A stretch of 64,000 nt of DNA from Ceratopteris richardii (lineage: Eukaryota; Streptophyta; Polypodiopsida; Polypodiales; Pteridaceae). The notes under the pieces were generated by a model. It did no database searches, was not told the DNA's origin, and worked only from the letters and a program-made list of their open reading frames with translations. Shown piece by piece: positions 23,837 to 34,635 of this stretch (its first letter is position 1; every line of letters begins with the position of its first letter). A program made the translations under genes and the position numbers. The stretch spans positions 593,501 through 657,500 of the forward strand of contig MU260071.1 of NCBI GenBank assembly GCA_020310875.1, given 5' to 3'.

Positions 23837-24307
23837 TGTTGTATAACTATGGGTCAAAGTGGCCAAAGACATGGGTTTTGAGGGTCCAAAACCACTTGGA
23901 GAACCCTTGGAATATTCTATTGAGAAACCCTTGGGAAAGTGTCTCCAAGAGTGTGGTTTGAGCCCTTGAGTTATTTGGATTTATTTACTCCCAACTGAAG
24001 GGTTTTGACCCTTAGGATTGATATTTCTTAAGGGTATGGTATTTAACCCTTAGGGAGGCCTCTCAAGCATTGAGACTTGTACATACAAGCTTGGGAGAAG
24101 TCCTTTTAAGAATCCATGTGAAGGCCATGTGATTTCCAAGGTTAGAAGGCCTTGGATTAGAATCCATGTGGAGAGGACACTTGGCAAGCTCTCCTCACAT
24201 TTCCCCCCTTGGCCTTGAGGTATATATATGGGTGGAGTTGGTTGGGTGGATGCGTGCATCTCTCACCCCTTGTGGGTTTAGTTTTGTTAGATAGTTACTT
24301 TACAACA
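23837..24307 (+). repeat. 3' LTR of element C
   Basis: Same sequence and orientation as the 5' LTR. It follows the tract AAAGGGGGGAAGAA and is followed by the TSD copy GATAG and then by resumed element B sequence. Confidence 0.95.
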
Positions 24308-24312
24308 GATAG

Positions 24313-25308
24313 CTTGAGAATCTTGTACTGCACATGCTTAATCATTCACAAATTTTGCATAGTCTATGAGCTTATACAACCCATGACATAAAATTCCATA
24401 AGCAATAATAATATCGACATTTGACATATCATGAATTGTACATATGTCATTAATAACATTGACAAGCAAGTCGATCTTGGCTCATGTTAAAACTGACAAT
24501 AAAGTTTTCTTGATCGCTACCACAAACAAAGCATCTAACAATGTGAAAAAACTACCATCAATAGTAGTCAAAATGATCTTAACAACTCCCATTATAGGAT
24601 AAGAGGAGTTGTTGGTGCATGTGACAATATTCTCTATAGGGGCAGGTTAATATGTTTGGTTGCCCCACTATCAAAGTACCTAACATTTGAGTCTACTATA
24701 GACATACAATTTTCATGAGAAGATGGGTCATAGCTGCAAATAGTAGTAAATGCCATTCTTTATTCTACACAAGGTTAGCAGACTCTATTTTAGGTGTAAA
24801 AGGCTTCTGTAGCAACCATTCCAAGCTCTTTTTTCTTTGCCTCTTTTACAACCAATTTTGGACAACTCTTTATGACATGATCGTTTCCTTTAGATTATTT
24901 GTAGAATTGTTTCTGCTTTTTGTGTTCTTCTCGTCTTTGTCTTCCTTTTTAGACTATGCAACATTAATAGATTTTTGCTTGCTAGTAGATGAGCTCCATT
25001 TACCTTTGCCCTTTTGACTAGCTAAGAAAGCTTGATCAGCAACATGCATAATGGGCTTGTTCTACCTAGACTGATCTTCCTGCAACATAATAGAGACTAA
25101 CTCCTCAAATGTTAAAGGCATTTGGATTACCTTTCATCATCAATTGAAGAGTAGAAGAAAAACTCTGATATGAATTTGGAAGACCATTAAAAATGATTTG
25201 CACAAGTGAACTATGTGGCAAGACTTCATATGTAGAAATTACTTGCTCTTTCAAATATTTGATCTTTTTCAAAAAATTGTCCATAGAATCTTCTTCATTC
25301 ATATGCTC
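24313..25308 (-). mobile_element. old Copia element B, gag-protease part
   Basis: This is the continuation of B beyond element C, carrying the protease region and then gag (25105-25308: SSLVQIIFNGLPNSYQSF, and Glu-His-Met-Asn-Glu-Glu-Asp). It stops abruptly at 25308, where the LTR-like start of Gypsy D begins. D therefore appears to have inserted into B's gag. The missing gag start was not found elsewhere in the window. Confidence 0.85.
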
Positions 25309-25500
25309 TGTTGACACTCAAGGTCAAGCACAAAGCATGGAAATGCACCAAAGAAGTGGACACACAAGAAGAGGGAGCATGTAGGGAGCTCCAAGAAGTA
25401 TATGTCAAATTTTCAGAAGAAATCCCTATAAAAACAGTGATTTTGATCACTAAAAGCCATTACTTGCCATTGTGCTAGAGACACCAAATTTGGAAACATT
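25309..25500 (+). repeat. start of 5' LTR of element D
   Basis: It begins TGTTGACACTCAAGG exactly where element B's gag is cut. The block ACACAAGAAG...GTAGGGAGCTC followed by AGAAATCCCTA matches the 3' LTR of element J (read minus, within 54600-54820). The LTR's inner end is not resolved and may reach into the GTATC-rich stretch. The 5 bases before it, TGCTC, would be the TSD, but no partner copy is in the window. Confidence 0.6.
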
Positions 25501-25979
25501 GCCAGGGAGAGAGCTTTGAGGACGAGTGTTGTGATGGTAAGACATAGAGTAGCGACATTGAAAGGTAAAAACATAGTCATTTTTTGTTCAGTTTTTGATT
25601 TTTACTCCACCTTCATCATCATCATCAACAACATCTTCCCCCATCTTCACCTTGTAGAATTTTTTTGTTTTTATTGTATATTCACTACATTTGCACCTCA
25701 TTTTTCTTTCGGGGTTGTGAGCAAGTGTCTAGAGAGAGCTCAGCATCAAAATACTGTTCAAGAGAAGCTCTGCACTCTAAAAACATAAAAAATTAACTAA
25801 TAATCATAAAACATGAGATGACTTGCGACAAGTATCGCGAGTACTGTATCGTGAGTTCGGAGATAGATTTTTCTTCTACAGCCAGATGAGAGTGACAAGG
25901 AGGGTACAAAGAGCACATATCTACAAAAATTTTTGAATTTGGACTTCAAAAAGTCTAAGTATCATGGGTAGTTGAGTTT

Positions 25980-26575
25980 AGGTGTCGCAATACTTGAATT
26001 CCCATGTATCGTGATACTTCACCTGTATCGTGTATCATCTCCCCGTGTATCGCGATACCTCCCAAGTATCATGTATCATCCGGTTGAGTATCACGACCAT
26101 CCTATATCGTGTGTCGCCAGTCTAAGTATCACCGAATTGTGTATCACAATACTTCTCAAGTATCATGTATTGCGAAGGTCGATATTGTATCGTCATGTCT
26201 AATATCATGTATCGTGTATCGTGCAGCCTTTTGTATCGTGTATCGTTTGAAACCAAGTACCGTATCGTATCTCTTGTGTATCATGCATCATTCATTCACC
26301 AAGTATCATGTATCATGTAGAGCCATATCATGTATCATCTGGACAAATTATCGTGTATCGTCAATTTCTTCACGTATCATGTATCGTGTTGGAGGAAGGT
26401 ATCGTTTCTTGAAGTCCAAGTATTGTGTGTCATGTATCGTGGTGATATCAAGCATCATATCATGGAATTCCAAGTATTGCCAACCATGAGTATCGTATCA
26501 TCAGGAATGATATCTTGTATCGTATAGACTAGGGTGTCGTGTATCATTGGTTTCAAGTATCGTGTATCTTGAGAT
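25980..26575 (+). repeat. degenerate GTATC(G/A)TGTATC tandem repeat
   Basis: About 600 bases are dominated by variants of GTATCGTGTATC and GTATCATGTATC, spaced irregularly with short inserts, many close to the palindrome GTATCGCGATAC. Open frames here (25972-26527) only reflect the repeat. It lies between the LTR start of D and its gag. The count of units and the exact period need a tandem-repeat program. Confidence 0.75.
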
Positions 26576-26828
26576 CATGTTTACCTGTTTTGACCCCAAG
26601 AGCTTGATTTGACATAACTTTTTCATCCAAAACCCGTTTTTGGAGCTCTAGAGTGCGTTGGAAAGCTTGTTTCAAATCCCACATGATCTCAAATGTCTTT
26701 TGGTAAAAATAGTGTACTGATTTTTAGATAGGCTAATTTGAAGTTGACCTTCAAGTGGGACTAGGAAGCCAAGGGGGCTCCAAAGGATTTTGAGCAATAC
26801 AAAGGGGAAAATTGGGACTATTAGACAA

Positions 26829-26885
26829 AGCTTATGAACCTGAGATCTGGTAGACACCTAGGAAGGGATAGACAAAGTACTAGAT
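26829..26885 (-). other. possible tRNA-like unit in element D leader
   Basis: The minus strand reads CAGATCTCAGGTTCATAAGC, closely matching the B-box side of unit 2 in element C (CAGATCTCAGGTTCAAAACC). It lies before gag and antisense to D, the same position and orientation as in C. The A-box side is weak. Confidence 0.35.
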
Positions 26886-26994
26886 CATCTGAGGCTAATG
26901 TCAACCATAAATCTAGGTTGTAGGCTCAACAACTTAGTGGATATCCCTACGTGCTAAGTTCAAACACAAGTGATTAAGAAATGTCTTTTAACAT

Positions 26995-29540
26995 GGAGAG
27001 ACCAATAGGTAGCTCAGGCACTGCCTATTTGCAAACACTAGAAGGTCCCTATAAGATGCAATCGGAATATATAAGACCAACCGATTAGAGTGGATTCCCC
27101 AAGACAACAAAAGCATAGAACTATTCTTGAATAGAGAAACAAAGGAAGCTTTTTGGAGATTCAAGCCAGATAAACCTAGTAGAATAGGCGGAATCACCAT
27201 CTATGAGTTCAAAGATCTTGAGATACTAGGCAAAGTCATGTATCTAGATAACACATTGGAGAGAATGTTCCTAGTAAAAGAGGATGATAGGAATGCAAAC
27301 ACTTGGAAGAGTGAATCGATTTTCCCCGCACCAAGATCTAATGTTTCCCATGGTCTCCAAGGAGCAGGATCATCCTAGGCTCATGAAACCAAAGGGAAAG
27401 AGCTAGAGAGAGATTTGAGGTAAGCTTTGCACACACAGTGGATAGAGACAGGTTAGGATTTGAAAGTGAAAGACCTGAAAGAGAGAGACATAGAGCACCT
27501 AGGCCTCAATGAGATGAAAATGATTTTCCCTTGCCTAGACCCTGAGAGTACCCAAGAACCCTTAAACCCTCTCAAGTGGTCAAGAAAATGAAAAACTACT
27601 TTGATAGGTTAGGAGATCCTTATGATCATGTGACTAAGTTTAAATAAGTGTTAAGAGCTGAACAAGTTAAGGACTTATTCACACAATTTGAAGCATTTGG
27701 TTTGAGCCTCAAGGGTACTGCTTTCACTTGGTTTTAGCCTCTGAATAGTCGCAATTATCGAAATATAGGTCAATTGCTAGAAGAATTCATTGTAGAATTC
27801 CCCAAGAGTGGCATAAGGCATAACACATGATCCTTGATCCGCAGCTTCAAGCAGACACCCCAAGAAACAGTTCGGCTATCGGAAAGGAGATTTAAATAAT
27901 ATGTGGAAAGATGTCCCATACCTGAGTTACCTACACAAGCAAAACAAGTTTCCCTATTTTTAGATGGACTTCTAAGTGGGAAAGTTAGATCATATGTATC
28001 TCTCAAGGAGCCAACCACAGTAGATGAATGCTTGAGAATGTGTATTGACATAGAAGACAATTTGGGTGAGGAGTTAAAATTATCCAAACTCTATAAGGAT
28101 TTTGACAGTCCCACTAGCTATATTTACAAGCCCTCCACTAAGATAGATGACATAGCTGAGCAGATTGCCAAGAAGCTAGGAGTTCAAAATAGACAAACAC
28201 CCAAGGTCACCTCGTTGAAGCGATGTTATACCTGCGGAGGTGACCACATGGCTAATGTATGCCCAATGCAAAACCAGAACATGAGAGAAATGAATGCTCC
28301 ATATTGCATTATTGAGAGGAAATACACGAACCACATGGCTCAAGATTGACTGTACAATAGGCAGGCTATTCGACAAACTTATCAACAACCTTACCAACAG
28401 GGTAGGTATCATAACCAACTCCAACAACCATATCATAGGCCACAACAACAATATCAACCTCAATATCAGCCTCAATATCAACCACAATATCAGGCACCAC
28501 ATAGGCCACAAGCAAACCACCACCTCCGACCAATGTGATTCCAATTAGGTATGCAGTGGCAGAGGAGAATCATAATAGAGAATTAGTACCGATGATCCCT
28601 TTGGTCTCAAAAATGACCTTCATGTCAGAGTTCTAACTACACCCATGAAGATAGTCCACAAGCTTATTACATAGAGTCATGTGAGCATAGTGAGACTTAT
28701 CTATATCAATATGAGACACCACCTATGGAATAAAATTGGGAGCAGGAATACTCTAGTGTCATGTACATAAATGCTAACCCTAGGCCCCAATTCAGACAAA
28801 TGAGACCACAAGCCCCTAGAGGACCATCTTTTAGATGTCAGGGAAACCATTTCATTCATGAATGTCCCCACCCATTAGCTCTGAGACAAGGACAGAACAT
28901 CACAATACAAGGCTTTTGTCCTAAGTGTGGCAAAGAACATCATTTGAGAGATTGTCCAAGGAACCCCTCTAGTGCACTCAAGGTTGCACCCATTAATGTG
29001 GTAGGATTAGTGGTGGATGTCCCCACCCATCGGCTCTGAGACAAGGACAGAACATCCGTGAATGTCCCCATCCATCGGCTCTGAGACAAGGACAGAACAT
29101 CACAATACAAGGCTTTTGTCCTGAGTGTGGCAAAGAACATCATTTGAGCGATTGTCCAAGGAACACATCTAGTGCACCCAAGGTTGCACCCATTAATGTG
29201 GTAGGATTAGTGGTGGATTCAAGTTCAAGTAGCATTAATGTGGCTCCTATCATTTGAGAGATTATCCAAGGAACCCCTCTAGTAAGAGGACAACAAGAAC
29301 ATGGAAGGATACCAAGAGAAGGCCAATCGTAAGTGGACTAGAAAGTTATCTGAACTAGAAGAAAGCATGAAAGATACAAAAACAAAAATTGAAAATATTG
29401 CCTCTCAAAATCCCTCGCATGCCAAAAATCCATCCAATCCACTTCATCCCACCCCACTAGTCATTGTAAATAGACCACAGCTAGGGTTTGTTCTTGCTCC
29501 AAAAGACTTGGACGTGATGTTCATGGCCTACCAAACTTGA
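26995..29540 (+). pseudogene. Gypsy gag, element D
   Basis: The capsid part (27590-28100) has a retrotrans_gag-like pattern, including YFDRLGDPYDHV, and a QFEAFGLSLKGTAFTW block. In the open piece 27903-28349 a nucleocapsid zinc knuckle CYTCGGDHMANVC (CX2CX3HX4C) appears. A Gln/Tyr/Pro-rich stretch (28380-28540) and further knuckles (CPKCGKEHHLRDC at about 28920-28960) follow. Gag binds and packages element RNA. The region is broken into several open pieces and contains a tandem duplication, listed separately. Confidence 0.75.
28860..29217 (+). repeat. tandem duplication in D gag zinc-knuckle region
   Basis: A 158-base unit at 28860-29017 recurs at 29060-29217 with few differences. A partial unit of about 39 bases (29018-29056) lies between, and a short further piece near 29250-29283 repeats the end of the knuckle. 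Each full unit carries one CPxCGKEHHLxDC knuckle, so the duplication would add RNA-binding fingers. Confidence 0.85.
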
Positions 29541-30132
29541 ATTCAAGAAGGGCCAACAACTACAAACCTAGATAAGAGTTACCCTAGAGCAAACTTAGAT
29601 ATTGAGCAAAAAAAGATGTGCATGAAAATGGTAGAACTGGCTAGTCTATGCTCGCGGCCAATCAATTGTTCAATCATACAAATTCTATCAAACTAGGTTT
29701 GCATTTTCAGGGCTTACTAGAAATATTAGAGCAATTGCTAAACAAGCCACGGGTTTCTTTACCTCCATAGGCTCAACCAATTGTTGAAAGAGAAATCTCA
29801 TCACCAGTGAAAGTTTACATTCTCGATTCCATGGATGATTAAACACATCTTTCAATTGAATAGTACTCCCAAGGGTTCTTGCATGAAATACAACAAGAGA
29901 AATGGTCCAAGGAGAAGGGTAATCCCCTCTTATTCCTGAAATTGATGATCTTCATGATCAATTTCCCCAAGACATTCCATCTATTTACGGAGACCAAGCA
30001 GAGCAACAAGAAGACGAAAGATTAGATTTTGAATATAATTCTTTACAAGAGTCTCCACAATTCATAGGACCATGGGAATCTAAATCTCTTCATATCAGAG
30101 CTCCCACAATACTGATAAGAAATGAAGACTCA

Positions 30133-30531
30133 ATGGTTCCAAGAAGCACTGAAGTCATGAATAACATGAAGGTGCAATGTCAGAAAAAAGTACCAGAGAT
30201 ACCTCTAGACAAAATAGGAGACAAGAGTGAAGGTGAAGAAGGTAATACTTATCTTCCAATCACCTACCAAGGTTACACAACCAAAGCCATCTTAGATTCA
30301 GGTGCTCGTGTTGCGATTGCGACCACCTCTTTGTGGAAGCAATCGGGAAAAGCTGCATTCAAACCAACTAGAATGAAGCTTCAGGTGGATGATGGCCATA
30401 TTGAAAGACCTCTAGGATTTCTAGAAGGGATAACTCTAACCACTTGTGTAGATTTTGAACACACATTTGCTATATGTGACTTTGGCAAAAATAACGTCTA
30501 TGAAATGATCATAGGAAGACCCTTCCTATGA
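30133..30531 (+). pseudogene. first retropepsin (PR1), element D
   Basis: The 132-codon open piece has the aspartic protease active-site motif in KAILDSGARVAIATTS (about residues 53-62), a PLGFLEG block and the C-terminal MIIGRPFL motif. The ending GRPFL is typical of Athila/OTA-type Gypsy proteases as I remember them. It sits in the normal place, between gag and RT. It would cleave the element polyprotein. The rest of the element is broken. Confidence 0.8.
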
Positions 30532-30684
30532 CAACTACAAATAGTACAAGATTGGGGAACCAATTCCTTGTACTTACAACACTTAGGGGTCACAACCAAA
30601 GTCGATTCGAAGGATTATACATTTAGAGATGAATCACCCCTATAGTGGAATCCTATCCACAAGGTGTAAGAAGATTCAATCTCT

Positions 30685-31371
30685 GTGCATTCTGACAGTT
30701 CTTCTGCTCCATCCTGGATGCATGAAGATATTCACTTGTGGACGTGTAAGGTTGAAGAGGAAGAGGAAAGATGCCTAAAAGAGAGAGAAGAAGGAACTTC
30801 TCAAGAAATCAGAGCAGTTAGAGACCCAACCTACACACGGATGATCTTTCCAGATGAGGAATTTGTGCCTCATGGTTGGGCAAAAAGCTTAGCCACCATG
30901 GACATTGCTGTCAATGAAGAATAGTGGACACCTCATTGTGATGAGGAGGGTTATGGTATCGCTTTGTTCATGTGTAAACCCGTGCTAGAAGAGTGTGACT
31001 CTTATGAGGTCATAGAAGAAGAAGAAGAGGATGACGACAATCTAGAGTCCATTGTGATGGATAGTTGCTTTGGCTCGGAGAAGCATTATCTAGAATATGT
31101 AGGAGGATTTACCCAAAAAGAAGAAGAACCCTTTGCAAGCATTAAAACTGTAAATTCAAGGGAGAAAATTGAAGGTAGCCAAAAGAAAAAGAAAAGAAAA
31201 AAGGAGGAATCATTGTTTGAAGTACTAGAGAATTTCAAGAAATATGAAGTTGAAGACCGGAAAATTTTGGTACAAATGCATAAGAGAGAGGGCATCACAA
31301 GAGAAGCGTATGATAATAAAGAAAAGACCAAAACAATTGTAGTAACCCTCGATGAGAACGAAGAGTGATGT
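30685..31371 (+). pseudogene. acidic linker between PR1 and RT, element D
   Basis: Two open pieces (30685-30924 and 30964-31368) are Glu/Asp/Lys-rich. The second has KPVLEECDSYEVIEEEEEDD and KKEESLFEVLENFKKYEVED, which match the start of J's RT reading frame (AVLEECEPSPDAFEDASDSD, then EEEESLFEVPENFKKYEIDD). The role of this linker is unknown; conservation of the SLFEV-ENFKKYE block between copies suggests that it was under selection. Confidence 0.7.
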
Positions 31372-31928
31372 ATGTACATAGGGGAAGACCTAAGTGCAAA
31401 AGAAGAAGCAGAGCTTGTATCTTTATTAAGGGAATATAGGGATGTGTTTGCATGGACCTATAGAGACTTGAGGGGAGTAGATCCAAAAATATGTTCTCAC
31501 ACAATCCCCATGATGGTTGATGCCAAGCCCACCAAACAGAAGCCCTACACATATAACGATACTTATGCATCCAAAATAAAAGAAGAAATTGATAAACTGA
31601 TTGAAGTTGGATTTATCTATGAGATTGAGCATATTGAATGGGTGTCCCCCATCATAGTGGTGCCTAAGAAGAATGGAAAGTTGCGAGTGTGTATTAACCT
31701 TAAAAAACTTAATGCTGCCATGTTCAGAGATAGCTATCCGCTTCCAATCATTGAACATTTATCGGAGCATGTTGCAGGCAAGGAAGTTTATAGCTTCCTT
31801 GATGGATTTTCAAGTTACAACCAAGTAGCCATTGCCCCAAAAGATCAACACAAGACTACCTTTGCCACAGAATGGGGAATCTTTGCATTTTGTGTGATGC
31901 CATTTGGGCTCACCAATGCACCTGCAAC
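31372..31928 (+). pseudogene. Gypsy reverse transcriptase, N-terminal part, element D
   Basis: The blocks WVSPIIVVPKKNGKLRVCIN, SYPLPIIEHLSEHVAGKEVY and SFLDGFSSYNQVAIAPKDQ match J and H. The reading reaches VMPFGLTNAPAT, where a short retroposon (and inside it Copia E) is inserted. The remainder of RT resumes at 42218. Confidence 0.85.
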
Positions 31929-31966
31929 CTTTTTTTTTTTTAATGGAGGTTCGGCTGAGGCCTACT
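31915..31966 (-). mobile_element. poly(A) retroposon fragment, tail side
   Basis: The 14-base target duplication AATGCACCTGCAAC (31915-31928) recurs at 42218-42231. Between the two copies, ignoring Copia E, lie about 60 bases plus a run of 12 T (31930-31941). Read on the minus strand this is a short body ending in poly(A), the mark of target-primed retroposition by a LINE machinery: a strongly 5'-truncated LINE or a SINE piece. Copia E then inserted into the body at CTACT. The body has no recognisable family motif. Confidence 0.8.
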
Positions 31967-32197
31967 TGTTGGAATTAGACGTCTGCAGGAGCACGCCAAC
32001 AGCACAAGGAAGAAGAAGAAGCTTGGAGCACAAACACACAATACTGAATGTATTACTAGAGAATGTACAAAGATAAGTAGCCCATTAGGGCAATAGGCGT
32101 ATATACAAGCCGGGGGAAAAAAACCTCCTAAAGAGGGAAAAAAGTGCCCCGACGGTCCTAGTATGTTCACACACATCACTACCTAAATATATCAACA
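31967..32197 (-). repeat. 3' LTR of element E
   Basis: The plus edge reads TGTTGGAATTAGAC and the far edge ATATATCAACA. It is followed on the right by the polypurine tract (plus AATCCCCCCTGGG) and the end of RNase H. Confidence 0.93.
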
Positions 32198-32282
32198 AAT
32201 CCCCCCTGGGAGTGATGCAGTGAACAAGGAGTTGGCACTCATGTATAAGGAAGTGCCAAGCTATGTGAAAATCACTCCACAA

Positions 32283-34326
32283 AACGAAGTAAGCCCAAAG
32301 CTTTGCGGAAAGCTTCAAACTTCTCCCTAGGCAGAGCCTTCGTGAAAAGGTCTGCAATGTTCTCCTGTGTGGGCACATATGCCAAGCTGATATCCCCAGC
32401 AGAGAACCTCTCCCTGACATAGTGATAATGCACCTCAATGTGCTTAGTGCGAGCATGGAACACAGGGTTCCTCGCAACTGCCAATGTGCTCTGACTATCA
32501 GTGAAGATGGTGGTGGCAGAAGACTAGCCAACACCCAAATCAGCCATAAGGCGTATGAGCCACACACACTCAACAGTCGTTGTGAAAGCTTCCCTATACT
32601 CAACCTCACAACTGGAAGTGGCCATAGTAGGCTGCTTCTTGCTCAACCAAGATATACATGAGCTACCAAGCATGAAGCAAAAACCATTGGTGGACACACG
32701 AGTGTCATAGCAACCAGCCCAATCTGAGTCAGAAAAAGCATGCAAATCTTGCGGTAGTGATCCCCCTTGGGATAAAACAACCCAAGTAGCCAAGTACCAC
32801 TCAAGTAGCAAAAGATGCGCTTAATTGCCTTCCAATGCGTGACTCCTGGGCAATGCATAAACCTGCTCATCTGTGAGACACCAAACTGAATATTTGGCCG
32901 AGTAATGCATAAGTAAATCAAGCATCCAAAAACTTATTGATAGAGAACAGCATCAAATGCATCTCCAACATCATGAAGACTCAAGTGTAAACCTGTCTCC
33001 ATAGGAGTGGCAATAGGCTTACAGTCTTCAAGGCCAAAACGCTGCAATAATGTGTCAATATATTTCGTTTGACACAAAGCCATTCCACCATCAACTTGCA
33101 TAAACTGAATGCCCAAATAGTGATCCAAATGCCTCAAATCATACATCTCAAATGAGGCATGCAAATCAGCCTTGAAATCAGCAATATGCTTCTCAATAGG
33201 ACCAGTGAGCAGCATGTCATCAACATAGACAACAATGATCTGAAGCACATCATTAGCACGCTTAACATACAAGGTGCTTTCAGTTGGACTGTTCAAAAAA
33301 CCATATGCAACCAGATAGGCATGTATCTTCTCATACCAAGCACGTGGTGCTTGCTTTAAACCATATAATGCCTTCTTTAACCTACACACCTCGTTTTCAT
33401 GCCCTTTCTGCACAAAGCCACGGGGCTGAAAAACATACACTTTTTCATGCAAGTCACCATTCAGAAATGCTATTTTAATGTCCAACTCATGTACATTCCA
33501 ACCATGATGGGCTGCAAGTGCACAAATGCTCCGAACAATAGTCATATGGCATGTAGGTGCAAAGGTCTCATCAAAATCAATGCCTCTTTCCTGCGCATAA
33601 CCCTTGGCAACAAGCCTAGCCTTATACCTATCAATTGTACCATCAGGTTTACGCTTCAGCTTGTATACCCACTTAGTGCCAATGGCCTTCTTGCCAGGAG
33701 GCAAGTCACATAAAGACCATGTACCATTCTTCATTATAGCATCACATTCAGATTGCATGGCAGCTATCCAATTTTTTGAATTCTGTGCTTCATCAAAAGA
33801 AACAGGCTCATTCTCATCACAGAGACTAGACGCAGCCATAGCATAGCAATCGGATGCAAAGGAGGCACTATGAGAGCCTGAACGAGTACGATATGACAAA
33901 GGTGCATCTAATTTGTTGTCACGCAAAGTCTGCACCAGCCATTTTGGCATAGTTTTTGCCTGCTCAATATCAGCTCTCTCATCAATAAGTGAAGCATGTA
34001 AATCTGCATCAGAAATAGAATGATCTCCATCATCATATGAAACCTGCAAAGGCTGAGAAGTTGCCTCATTAGGACTAGCACTAGATTGTCCACCTGTAAA
34101 AAAAGGCATCAACGTATCATACATGTCTTTGGAGCTAACAGATGTCTCCTTAGTACATGAAAGCAATGGCTGAATAGCATCTTCCACAAAGACAACATCA
34201 CGGCTAACCAGAATGCTTTTAGTTTGTGGATGATACAGACGATAGCCTTCAGAACTGTACCCAACAAAAATACATTTTACTGCCTTATCATCCAATTTTT
34301 TGCGATGTTGTTCAGGCACTAATGCA
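32283..34326 (-). pseudogene. Copia integrase end, RT and RNase H, element E
   Basis: The open pieces 32934-34326, 32643-32921 and 32272-32811 cover the linker VPEQHRKKLDDKAVKCIFVG, RT blocks (AIGTKWVYKLKRKPDGTIDR, ALYGLKQAPRAWYEKIHAYL and YVDDMLLTGPIEKHIADF) and RNase H (DSDWAGCYDTRVSTNGFCFM, and KHIEVHYHYVRERFSAGDIS). The first codons of the longest open frame, above 34331, belong to the LTR of F and not to this protein. Broken. Confidence 0.9.
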
Positions 34327-34331
34327 CATGC

Positions 34332-34561
34332 TGTTGGAGTTAGACGTCTGCGGAAGCACGCGAACAGCACAAGGAAGAAGAAGAAGCTTGGAGCACAACA
34401 CACAAGACTTAATGTATTACTAGAGAATGTACAAAGATAAGTAGCCCATTAGGGCAATAGGTGTATATACAAGCCGGGGGAAAAAAACCTCCTAAAGAGG
34501 GAAAAAAGTGCCCCGGTGGTCCTAGAGTGTTCACACACATCACTACCTAAATATATCAACA
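34332..34561 (-). repeat. 3' LTR of element F
   Basis: TG...CA bounded, 230 bp, and nearly identical to 39257-39486. The polypurine tract lies immediately to the right (plus AATCCCCCCTGGG). Confidence 0.95.
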
Positions 34562-34635
34562 AATCCCCCCTGGGAGTGATGCGGTGAACAAGGAGCTGGC
34601 ACTCATGTATAAGGAAGTGCCGAGCTATGTGGAAA

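Larger units (their letters stand above)
17916..24307 (+). mobile_element. non-coding LTR element C (LARD-like, Gypsy type)
   Basis: A complete 6.4-kb plus-strand LTR element. It has LTRs 17916-18383 and 23837-24307, a perfect TSD GATAG (17911-17915 and 24308-24312), a primer site directly after the 5' LTR and a polypurine tract before the 3' LTR. The 5.4-kb interior has no open frame over about 90 codons and no gag or pol motif, except that the last codons before the 3' LTR read like a Gypsy pol C-terminus. It is thus a non-autonomous element that would need proteins from elsewhere. The LTRs differ at about 6 sites plus a small length change. Confidence 0.93.

Noticed and set aside
25972-26527. 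Open frames of 65-126 codons in the GTATC-rich block
   Set aside because: The frames are open only because the repeat lacks stops in those phases; the composition is repetitive and gives no domain.
32934-34403. A single 489-codon Copia protein
   Set aside because: The first codons come from the LTR of nested element F and not from the protein of E; only the part below 34327 was assigned to E.
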